NCBI GenBank assembly: GCA_002706445.1
Contig: PALE01000049.1
Location: 1 to 37,874, forward strand
DNA length: 37,874 nucleotides
Direction of reading: 5' to 3'
DNA from: Erythrobacteraceae bacterium
Lineage (GTDB): Bacteria > Pseudomonadota > Alphaproteobacteria > Sphingomonadales > Sphingomonadaceae
Part shown: one piece after another, positions 1 through 6,497 of the stretch
Numbering within the stretch: the first letter of the stretch is position 1
How the letters are laid out: each line of letters opens with the position of its first letter
Translations under genes and position numbers: made by a program
The notes under the pieces: model-generated
Database searches by the model: none
What the model was told of the DNA's origin: nothing
What the model saw: the letters and a program-made list of their open reading frames with translations, nothing else

Positions 1-159
1 CAGATCGAACTGCTCGTTTTCGAGCAAGGGCAGGGCTTCTGTGCCCCGATCCACGCTCTTAACCTCATAGCCCGCATTGGTTAGCGCGCGTTCGAGGTAG
101 GTCCGCATGGCTTCTTCATCCTCGGCAAGGAGGATGCGGTAGGAGGGATTCGATGTCAT
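1..159 (-). CDS. cpdR: CpdR-like single-domain response regulator (N-terminal part, gene runs off the window)
   Basis: Reading leftward from an ATG at 157-159 gives 53 residues before the window edge. The start of a receiver domain is clear: a hydrophobic strand RILLAEDEEAM carries the acidic Asp/Glu cluster that binds Mg2+, followed by a helix and GYEV. The sequence LLAEDEEAMRTYLERAL is very close to what I remember of CpdR. In Caulobacter and rhizobia CpdR is a stand-alone receiver which, when unphosphorylated, helps deliver substrates such as CtrA and PdeA to ClpXP. The phosphoacceptor aspartate and C-terminus lie outside the window, so a receiver with a fused output domain cannot be excluded. 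It is divergent from the amidohydrolase gene; I saw no strong ribosome binding site. Confidence 0.72.
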   Translation of the reverse strand, partial: MTSNPSYRILLAEDEEAMRTYLERALTNAGYEVKSVDRGTEALPLLENEQFDL

Positions 160-339
160 GCCGCGCTGCATAGAGCGTTTCACTTAAGAAATCTTTGGCG
201 TTTGCTCCGGATGCCCTGCTTTGAGACGCAAGCGCCCATAGCCTTATCATTTGCGATTAACGCACCAGCGCAGGGCACCGGTTTTGCGAGGGGTATTGAG
301 GCTTTGACTCAGCGGGGCAAAGCGGGCAGCAAACTAACG

Positions 340-1344
340 ATGGCTTCCGGCTCACGTCCTCCTTTGTCCAAGCTTGCGTCCGGCGCGAACGGGGGCAAGC
401 TCGTCACCCGGCGTGGCGGGGCGATTGCAGCGGGAGACAGGGGGCAGGATAGCGAGGCCGGGGCAGCGTTCATCCATGTTGCGCCATGCTCCATGCCATT
501 GCCGGTCCTGATCGCCGTCCCGCACGCAGGGCGCGCCTATCCGGGGGCGGTTCTAGCCGAGATGCGAGATGCAGGACTCAGCCAGTTGCGGCTGGAGGAT
601 CGCCATGTCGATGCCGTGGGCGTCGAGATCGCCCGCGCAACCGGCACGGGCCTGCTGGTGGCACACGCTCCGCGCGCGATGCTCGACCTCAACCGCGCTG
701 CCGATGATATCGACTGGGAGATGGTAGAGGGCGGCGCAAAGGGCAATCCGCAAGCGCGCCGTTATGGCAGCAATGCCCGCGCACGCAGCGGTCTGGGACT
801 GGTGCCGCGCCGACTGCCAGGCTTTGGCGAGATCTGGCGTTCACGCCTGCCACGCGAAGAATTGCTGCGAAGAGTGGATGATATCCATCAGCCCTATCAC
901 GATTTTCTGGCAAAAGAGCTGAAGCGTATCCGCGATGCCTGGGGCGCGGCGTTGTTGATCGACCTGCACTCCATGCCGCCGCTGCGCCGTCCCAGCGGCG
1001 AGGAGCGTGCGCCGCAGATCGTGCTGGGAGACAGGTTCGGCGCCTCGTGTCATTCGACACTGGCTTCGCGCGCATTCCGCTATCTGGAGCTTCACGGCTG
1101 CGCAGCGGCGCACAACCGTCCTTATTCGGGTGGCTATGTGCTTGATCGCCACGCAGAGCCTGCGCGCGGCATCCACGGGCTTCAGATCGAACTGTGCCGT
1201 TCGACCTATCTCGACGCCTCGCTTTCGGAGCCGACGGCAGCGGTCAAGCCGCTGGCCAGAATGCTGGCCGGACTGGTGCGCGAACTGGGCGCCGAAACCG
1301 CCGGCCTGGGAGCGAGCGGAGAATTGGCGCAGGCGGCGGAGTAA
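340..1344 (+). CDS. N-formylglutamate amidohydrolase family protein
   Basis: Zinc-dependent hydrolase family that releases formate from N-formyl-glutamate, the last step of one histidine degradation route; the true substrate here is unknown. With the ATG at 340 the protein has 334 residues. The domain begins with PVLIAVPHAGR (about 55-65), continues with LEDRHVD (85-91), and contains the conserved LLIDLHSMPP (206-214) and a C-terminal QIELCRSTYL segment. The open frame continues upstream to a TTG at 202 and an ATG at 211, but that stretch does not look like the family and none of the starts has a clear Shine-Dalgarno sequence. I chose 340 because MASGSRPPLSKL looks like a plausible N-terminus. 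No hut genes lie nearby, so a role in histidine use is not supported by context; pairing with cpdR may be an ancestral alphaproteobacterial arrangement. Confidence 0.8.
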   Translation: MASGSRPPLSKLASGANGGKLVTRRGGAIAAGDRGQDSEAGAAFIHVAPCSMPLPVLIAVPHAGRAYPGAVLAEMRDAGLSQLRLEDRHVDAVGVEIARATGTGLLVAHAPRAMLDLNRAADDIDWEMVEGGAKGNPQARRYGSNARARSGLGLVPRRLPGFGEIWRSRLPREELLRRVDDIHQPYHDFLAKELKRIRDAWGAALLIDLHSMPPLRRPSGEERAPQIVLGDRFGASCHSTLASRAFRYLELHGCAAAHNRPYSGGYVLDRHAEPARGIHGLQIELCRSTYLDASLSEPTAAVKPLARMLAGLVRELGAETAGLGASGELAQAAE

Positions 1345-1382
1345 TTCCTGCCGAATGATCGGGGAGCGCCCTCGGCCAAACC

Positions 1383-1466
1383 AAAAAAGCCACCTCGCGC
1401 ATTTAAGGGGGGGATCGCACGAGGTGGCCAGGTTCAGGGAGGAAAACGCCCGTTGGGGGCGTGTCC
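1383..1466 (-). ncRNA. suhB: SuhB/MmgR (alpha-r8) family small RNA
   Basis: On the minus strand this stretch has the layout I recall for the SuhB/MmgR family. A first hairpin has stem ACGCCC/GGGCGT (1446-1451 with 1457-1462). Then comes an unpaired UUUCCUCCCU-type linker. The second hairpin has a 9-bp stem GCCACCTCG/CGAGGTGGC (1389-1397 with 1420-1428) and ends in six T. The C-rich linker and the C-run in the terminator loop could pair with Shine-Dalgarno regions. Family members are Hfq-bound sRNAs; MmgR affects PHB storage in Sinorhizobium, and a SuhB RNA has been described in Sphingopyxis. The 5' end is estimated. No protein frame fits this stretch. Confidence 0.75.
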
Positions 1467-1467
1467 A

Positions 1468-1493
1468 GGACGGTTGATGAGGGTTAACCGTCC
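1468..1493. repeat. 8-bp inverted repeat just upstream of the sRNA
   Basis: GGACGGTT at 1468-1475 is the exact reverse complement of AACCGTCC at 1486-1493, with a 10-base spacer. It sits directly upstream of the probable sRNA. It could be an extra 5' hairpin of that RNA or an operator in its promoter; the sequence does not decide which. Confidence 0.5.
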
Positions 1494-1509
1494 CTATCCT
1501 TCAGATAGG

Positions 1510-1544
1510 AAAAGGGCGGCCTACGTACAAGACGTAGGCCGCCC
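1510..1544 (-). terminator. Rho-independent terminator of the sapC-family gene
   Basis: A perfect 13-bp stem (1514-1526 with 1532-1544; arms GGGCGGCCTACGT and its complement) closes a 5-base loop. On the minus strand it is followed by TTTT (1510-1513), the classical terminator shape for the gene that ends at 1613. Confidence 0.85.
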
Positions 1545-1557
1545 AAAAATTTCCCGA

Positions 1558-1600
1558 CCGGCGGTGTTTTTCGGAACCGGAGTGGTACCCGAACCGCCGG
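1558..1600 (-). other. Stem-loop in the 3' untranslated region of the sapC-family gene
   Basis: CCGGCGG (1558-1564) pairs with CCGCCGG (1594-1600), and inside it TTCGG (1570-1574) pairs with CCGAA (1589-1593). The structure begins 12 bases after the stop codon and precedes the terminator hairpin. There is no T-run, so it is more likely to protect the 3' end than to terminate. Confidence 0.5.
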
Positions 1601-1612
1601 AAAACCGGCAGC

Positions 1613-2428
1613 TTACATCGTGCCGTTGGGTACTGCCGGAGTGCCCGAATTCGGCATCGGCACCTTGCCCTGCGCGCTCTGTCGTTCGAACACCATCCGC
1701 ATCAGGTTCATCGAGAACAGCTGGGCGTGCATCAGCATGAGCATGCCGCTCTTGTTGAGGTTTTCCAGCACATCGGTGGGAAGCTCGCGCAGCTTCTCTT
1801 CGTCGACCATCTGGAAGCCGGTGTAGGTGAAGGGGGTGTCCGGCATGTCGCGGCGGGTGATATCCATCCGGCCGTCGCGCAGCACGTCGAGCTTCTTGAG
1901 CTCTTCGAGGAACGCCTTGGTGCGCTGACCCGACTGTTCGAAACGGGTGCAGAATTCGAGCACGCCGTTGGTGTAGTCGGTCGGCTTCGCTTCGCCGCCG
2001 TCGGTGGCGGGCTCAAACAGGGCCTGGCCTTCTTCGTTCTTGCCGATCACACCTGCCTGCGGATCGAAGCACAGCGACATGTCGTCGCTTTCCTTGTTCA
2101 GCTTGGCGAGGATGAAGGGATAGCGGCGGACATAGGCCGGAACATACAGGCCCGCTTCGAGCTTGCCGTCTTCGCCGATGAAAGTGTTCACGCCTTCGTT
2201 GAGACCCATCAGCGCGATCGGCAGCGGGTTTTCGCCCGCGGTGAAGACGATCGGGTAGTGACGCTGTGCATCGACGAATTCATCGACGGTCAGCGGAATT
2301 GCGTGCGTGTTCGCGAGGAACGAGGCATCGGCAAAGGGGCTTACCTTGAAATCGCCGTGGTCACGGCTGTTGAGCGGAAGCAGGTCTTTGTAGAACAGCG
2401 GAAGTTGCGGCTGCGGCGCGGTCGCCAT
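1613..2428 (-). CDS. SapC family protein
   Basis: A 271-residue protein of the SapC family, named after a gene near the Campylobacter S-layer system; the biochemical function is unknown. Family-like features are the N-terminal LPLFYKDLLPLNSRDHGDFKV, then ANTHAIPLTVDEFVDAQRHYPIVFTAG (about 40-66), PIALMGLNEGVN and FIGEDGKLEAGLYVPAYVRRYPFIL. No signal peptide or membrane segment is visible. An ATG two codons upstream (2434) is in frame, but the GGAGAG at 2435-2440 touches it directly and lies about six bases from the ATG at 2428, so 2428 is the better start. The gene has its own terminator. In sphingomonads such genes often sit near TonB-dependent receptors; none is present here. Confidence 0.88.
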   Translation of the reverse strand: MATAPQPQLPLFYKDLLPLNSRDHGDFKVSPFADASFLANTHAIPLTVDEFVDAQRHYPIVFTAGENPLPIALMGLNEGVNTFIGEDGKLEAGLYVPAYVRRYPFILAKLNKESDDMSLCFDPQAGVIGKNEEGQALFEPATDGGEAKPTDYTNGVLEFCTRFEQSGQRTKAFLEELKKLDVLRDGRMDITRRDMPDTPFTYTGFQMVDEEKLRELPTDVLENLNKSGMLMLMHAQLFSMNLMRMVFERQSAQGKVPMPNSGTPAVPNGTM

Positions 2429-2551
2429 GGACATCTCTCCGAGAAGTGGAATTGGAAACTTTTACGCGGGCTTGATCGCCTTGCACCCCTTGCGAGGTCG
2501 CGATGGCCGCGCTTTAGGCGCTCCACAGCGGCTGTGCAAGCTTGGGGGCGG

Positions 2552-4009
2552 TCAATCCTGTGCGGGAGGAACCAGCTTGCCGGGATTGAGCAGGCCCTTG
2601 GGATCAAGAGCGGCTTTGACGCTGCGCATCATCGCCAGAGCCACCGGATCGCCCAACCGGCCCAATTCGCCGATTTTCATCTGGCCGATACCATGCTCGG
2701 CGCTGATCGACCCGCCCCATTGTGTAACCAGATCATAGACTTGCGCGCTAACCGCCTTGCCTTCGTTTTCCTCCCACTGGCCCGGAACCGAACCCTTGGG
2801 AGCGAGCACGTGGAAATGGACATTGCCATCGCCCAGATGGCCGAAAGCCACCGCCGTGGTGCCCGGATGGGCTTTCTCGACGGCGGGGGTGGCGGCGAGG
2901 ATGAACTCGGGCATCTTCTCGACCGGAACCGATATGTCGTGCTGCATCGCCGGTCCGAGCGCTCGCTCGCCTGCGCTGATCGAATCGCGCAGCAGCCAGA
3001 AATCCTCCGCCTGTCGCTCGTTCGCGGCAATCACCGCATCGGACAGGAGGCCGTCCGCAGCAGCGTCTGCGAGCGCGTTTTCGAGCCGCTCGCGCAAGGC
3101 GGCGTCCTCGCCATCGACCGTGACGCATTCGATCAGCGCGTTCCATTCATGCTTTTGAGCGAGCGGAGAACGGGCATCGGGCAAATGGGCAAGCACGCTG
3201 TCGAGGCAGTGCGCCGGAATGACTTCAAACCCTTCGAGCGCATCGCCCATTGCCCGGTCGATGCGGCGCAGCAGGGTTCGCGCATCGGTGATCGCCGAAA
3301 GACCTACCCATGCGGTCGCACGCGCGTTCGGCGCGGGGAGCAAGCGCAGGGTAGCGGCGGTGACGATACCCAGCGTGCCCTCGGACCCGATCAGCAATTG
3401 CTTGAGATCGAAGCCGCGATTGTCCTTCTTGAGCACGGTCAACTGGTCGAATACGCTTCCATCGGCGAGCACCGCCTCGATCCCCAGAACCTGAGCGCGC
3501 ATGGTGCCGTGCTGGAGCACTTGAGTGCCTCCCGCATTGGTCGAGACCAGCCCGCCGATCGTCGCCGAACCCTTGCCGCCCAAGGTCAGCGGGAAGCGCA
3601 TGCCTGCTTCTTCGGCGGCTTCGTGAAAGGTCTGGAGAATGACACCGGCATCGCACACAGCCTGTCCGGCGGTCGGATCGAGGCTGCGGATGCTGTTCAT
3701 CCGGCGGAGCGAGAGCAGGATCGCCTTGCCGCTGTTGTCGGGAGTCGCGCCGCCCGCCATGCCGCTGTTCCCACCCTGCGGGACGATGGGGATGGCGTGC
3801 GCGCTGCACAGTTTGACGAGCGCCGACACCTCGGCGGTCGAAGCGGGCGAAGCCAGCGCGAGCGCGCGGCCGGTGTAGCGTCCGCGCCAGTCCGTCTCCC
3901 ACGGTTCGATATCGTCTGCGAGGGTGGTAAATCCCTTGGGGCCGAGCAGTTCTGCGGCTTCGGCAAGGAAAGTTTCGGTGCTGGCTCTGGGGTTTACGGT
4001 GGTCTGCAT
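2552..4009 (-). CDS. FAD-linked oxidase, GlcD / D-2-hydroxyacid dehydrogenase type
   Basis: A 485-residue flavoprotein of the vanillyl-alcohol oxidase/PCMH fold. The N-terminal FAD-binding half shows PQGGNSGMAGG (78-88, pyrophosphate loop), GGLVSTNAGGTQVL and IGSEGTLGIVT. The C-terminal half shows GHLGDGNVHFHVL and ends in EHGIGQMK and DPKGLLNPGKL, as in glycolate oxidase subunit D, D-lactate and D-2-hydroxyglutarate dehydrogenases. It should oxidise a D-2-hydroxy acid to the 2-oxo acid and pass electrons on; the substrate cannot be read from sequence. No glcE or glcF lies nearby, so it probably acts alone. The frame extends to 4093, but homology starts after the ATG at 4009. There is no clear Shine-Dalgarno, so initiation may be leaderless. 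Confidence 0.87.
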   Translation of the reverse strand: MQTTVNPRASTETFLAEAAELLGPKGFTTLADDIEPWETDWRGRYTGRALALASPASTAEVSALVKLCSAHAIPIVPQGGNSGMAGGATPDNSGKAILLSLRRMNSIRSLDPTAGQAVCDAGVILQTFHEAAEEAGMRFPLTLGGKGSATIGGLVSTNAGGTQVLQHGTMRAQVLGIEAVLADGSVFDQLTVLKKDNRGFDLKQLLIGSEGTLGIVTAATLRLLPAPNARATAWVGLSAITDARTLLRRIDRAMGDALEGFEVIPAHCLDSVLAHLPDARSPLAQKHEWNALIECVTVDGEDAALRERLENALADAAADGLLSDAVIAANERQAEDFWLLRDSISAGERALGPAMQHDISVPVEKMPEFILAATPAVEKAHPGTTAVAFGHLGDGNVHFHVLAPKGSVPGQWEENEGKAVSAQVYDLVTQWGGSISAEHGIGQMKIGELGRLGDPVALAMMRSVKAALDPKGLLNPGKLVPPAQD

Positions 4010-4170
4010 AATTGTGGCGTCTATGCCACAGCTGCGCCCCATAGTGCCAGCGTTTTGCCAGTCATCTTGCACCGCAGTTAAGCCAAGGTTCAATCGTCTC
4101 TGCTAGGTCTCGCTGCCGTTCAGTGCGGGCCGCAAGGCCTGCGAATGATGCGGAGGACTTTTCTAGCCCG

Positions 4171-4764
4171 ATGACGAGCCTGCTTTCCTTTGCAGCGCCT
4201 CTGGCGTTGTTGCTGCCCTTGCTGGGGCAGGGGGCTGCGCTTGTTCACTCAGGAGACGAGGAAGGACCTGCGCCGATGTCGGTCGCTCCCGATTACGATG
4301 TCGACCCCGACGGACCGCAATCGCGTGCGGATTCATCGGATCGCACGCCGCTCGATGCGTTTTACGGCGATCAGAACGTCCAGCAGGTGCGGATCGAACA
4401 GCGCGTGACCATCCGCATTTCGCCCCAGCGGCAGAGCAATCGGAACAGCTTGCTCGCGCAGCTTCCGCAGCGTGGCCTGCGGACCACGTTCGAAGAGCGG
4501 GAGATGGAGCGCTGCGTGCCGATGTCGGGCATTTCGGGTGTCCAGACCGGAACGGGCAACCGCCTGTTGCTGTTCCTGCGCGATGACCGGATCGTCTCGA
4601 TCAATCTCGAGCGGGCCTGCCGTGCGCGCGATTTCTATTCGGGCTTCTACATCGAACGCAGCGAAGACGGACAGCTCTGCGTCGGGCGTGACGAACTGCA
4701 ATCGCGCAGCGGTGCCAAATGCGAGGTTGAGCGCATGCGCCAGCTTGTCGCGGTAGAAAACTGA
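4171..4764 (+). CDS. Exported hypothetical protein with four cysteines
   Basis: I do not recognise the family. From the ATG at 4171 the 197-residue product starts with a likely signal peptide (MTSLLSFAAPLALLLPLLGQGAALV), followed by an acidic, proline-rich linker (about 30-65). The C-terminal domain is rich in Arg, Gln and Glu and contains four cysteines (contexts ERCVP, RACRA, QLCVG, AKCEV), which would suit two disulfides in the periplasm. A GGAGGA lies upstream but rather far from this ATG. An upstream in-frame ATG at 4123 would put 16 extra residues before the hydrophobic segment. Base use matches the neighbours. The next gene downstream is an RNA helicase with no obvious link. Confidence 0.7.
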   Translation: MTSLLSFAAPLALLLPLLGQGAALVHSGDEEGPAPMSVAPDYDVDPDGPQSRADSSDRTPLDAFYGDQNVQQVRIEQRVTIRISPQRQSNRNSLLAQLPQRGLRTTFEEREMERCVPMSGISGVQTGTGNRLLLFLRDDRIVSINLERACRARDFYSGFYIERSEDGQLCVGRDELQSRSGAKCEVERMRQLVAVEN

Positions 4765-4828
4765 TCGCCCCTCCTGCGCTCCCCTCGCGCATTTCTTGAC
4801 TTTTGAGCCCTTTTTAGCCAAGCGCAGC

Positions 4829-4861
4829 GGCACTGGTCGCGGGTTTTGCCTGCGCAGTGCC
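4829..4861 (+). promoter_or_regulatory. 5' leader hairpin upstream of the DEAD-box helicase
   Basis: GGCACTG (4829-4835) pairs with CAGTGCC (4855-4861). After a 2-base bulge the helix continues CGCGGG (4838-4843) with CCTGCG (4849-4854, one G-T pair), capped by TTTTG. It ends 46 bases before the helicase ATG and has no T-run, so it is not a terminator. It may be a structured leader, possibly self-regulatory for an RNA helicase; that role is inference. Confidence 0.45.
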
Positions 4862-4907
4862 AATCCCGGCAGCCACCGCTGCCCGCTATCCGGACATTTT
4901 AACGCGC

Positions 4908-6338
4908 ATGACATTTGCCGATCTCGGCCTTTCACCCGAATTACTCGAAGCAGTTGAGACTGCCGGTTATACCACGCCCACGGCAATTCAGGCCGAGGCG
5001 ATCCCCGCCGTGTTGATGATGAAGGACATCATCGGAATCGCGCAAACGGGGACGGGCAAGACCGCGAGTTTCGTGCTGCCGATGATCGACGTGATGGCCG
5101 CTGGTCGTCGCCGTGCTCTGATGCCGCGCTCGCTGATCCTCGAACCGACCCGCGAGCTTGCTGCGCAGGTGGCCGAGAATTTCGAGAAATACGGCGCGAA
5201 CCACGATCTCAAGATGGCGCTGCTGATCGGCGGCGTGCAGATGGGCGATCAGGTCAAGGCGCTGAACGAGGGCGTCGATGTGCTGATCGCCACGCCGGGC
5301 CGCCTGATGGACCTGTTCGAACGCGGCAAGATCCTGCTTAACGGCTGCGAGCTGCTGGTGATCGACGAGGCTGACCGCATGCTCGACATGGGCTTCATTC
5401 CCGATATCGAGTTCATCTGCGACAAGCTGCCCGAAACCCGCCAGACCATGCTGTTTTCGGCGACCATGCCTGCGCCGATCGAGAAGCTGGCGAAGAAGTT
5501 TCTCAACAATCCCAAGCGGATCGAGACTTCTCGCGCAGCGACCACCAATGCGGACATTACCGCGTTCAAGGTTCCGGTGAAGGCCAAGCAGAAGCGCGAC
5601 ACGCTCGAATGGCTGCTGGCCAACGATCACATCGAAACCGCGATCATCTTCGCCAACCGCAAGACCACCGTGCGCGAGCTTAACAAGCACCTGCAGCGGC
5701 GCGGTTTTGCCAGTGGCGAAATCCACGGCGACATGGACCAGAGTTCGCGGCTGAAAGAGCTCGATCGGTTCAAGAAGGGCGAGGTCAATATCCTCGTCGC
5801 CTCCGATGTCGCCGCGCGCGGACTCGATGTTAAAGGCGTGTCCCATGTCTTCAACTACGACACGCCGTGGCATCCCGACGATTACGTCCACCGCATCGGC
5901 CGTACTGGCCGTGCCGGCGCCAAGGGCCGCGCTTTCACTTTCGTTGCGGACGAAGATGCGGAGGCGATTGCGAATGTCGAGAAGCTGACCGGCGCCGCGA
6001 TCAAGGTCTTCGGCAAGGAAGACGTGCGCGTCGAATTGGTCGAGGCCGGAGCGGAGCCCGAAAAGCGGGCCAAGGACGATGCCTCCGATGGCGGCAAGTC
6101 GGGTGATGATGCACCGCGTGAGCAGAAGCGTTCTCGCAGCCGTAAGCGCGATGATGCAGACGAAGCCGAGAGCGCCCCGCGCAAACCGCGCCGCGAACGC
6201 GGCTCGAAGTCAGAAGGCCGCTCGGAAGAACGCACCGAACGCAAACCCCGTCGTCAGCGCGACGAGGATGACGAGCCGGTTGCAGCAGGCGAATGGAACG
6301 GCCCAAAGCCCGGCTTCCTCGACATCGGGGCGGGCTGA
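4908..6338 (+). CDS. DEAD-box ATP-dependent RNA helicase (RhlE-like)
   Basis: A 476-residue RNA helicase that unwinds structured RNA in ribosome assembly or mRNA turnover. The core has every expected motif: Q motif near YTTPTAIQ (21-28), AQTGTGKT (45-52), PTREL (80-84), GG, TPGR, DEAD (153-156), SAT (184-186), then the second RecA domain with ARGLDV and HRIGRTGRAG. The last 90 or so residues form a highly charged tail of Arg, Lys, Glu and Asp, typical of RhlE/DeaD relatives and useful for RNA binding. The start is the ATG at 4908 (MTFADLGLSPELL), where the family N-terminus begins; an earlier in-frame ATG at 4857 overlaps the leader hairpin and adds unrelated residues. Not assigned to rhlE, srmB or csdA with certainty. 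Confidence 0.92.
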   Translation: MTFADLGLSPELLEAVETAGYTTPTAIQAEAIPAVLMMKDIIGIAQTGTGKTASFVLPMIDVMAAGRRRALMPRSLILEPTRELAAQVAENFEKYGANHDLKMALLIGGVQMGDQVKALNEGVDVLIATPGRLMDLFERGKILLNGCELLVIDEADRMLDMGFIPDIEFICDKLPETRQTMLFSATMPAPIEKLAKKFLNNPKRIETSRAATTNADITAFKVPVKAKQKRDTLEWLLANDHIETAIIFANRKTTVRELNKHLQRRGFASGEIHGDMDQSSRLKELDRFKKGEVNILVASDVAARGLDVKGVSHVFNYDTPWHPDDYVHRIGRTGRAGAKGRAFTFVADEDAEAIANVEKLTGAAIKVFGKEDVRVELVEAGAEPEKRAKDDASDGGKSGDDAPREQKRSRSRKRDDADEAESAPRKPRRERGSKSEGRSEERTERKPRRQRDEDDEPVAAGEWNGPKPGFLDIGAG

Positions 6339-6497
6339 ACCGGGCAGGACCGCCGGCCCGGTCATGACGCGTGCTTAGGTATTGCTACGGTAGGTAGCAT
6401 TCCCAGGCAGACATCCTGAAAATATTGATGAAACCTCAGTCCAGCGTTTGTGGGGCGGGGCAGTCTATAGTCGTGCCCGAATGGAATCGGAGCGCGT

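Noticed and set aside
1727..4081. Long plus-strand open frame antisense to the SapC-family and FAD oxidase genes
   Set aside because: The opposite strand encodes two clear protein families; the antisense frame has no recognisable motif and exists because of high GC at codon position three.
6339..6362. ACCGGGC/GCCCGGT hairpin right after the helicase stop, considered as a terminator
   Set aside because: No T-run on either strand and only 7 bp; left as an unproven fold.
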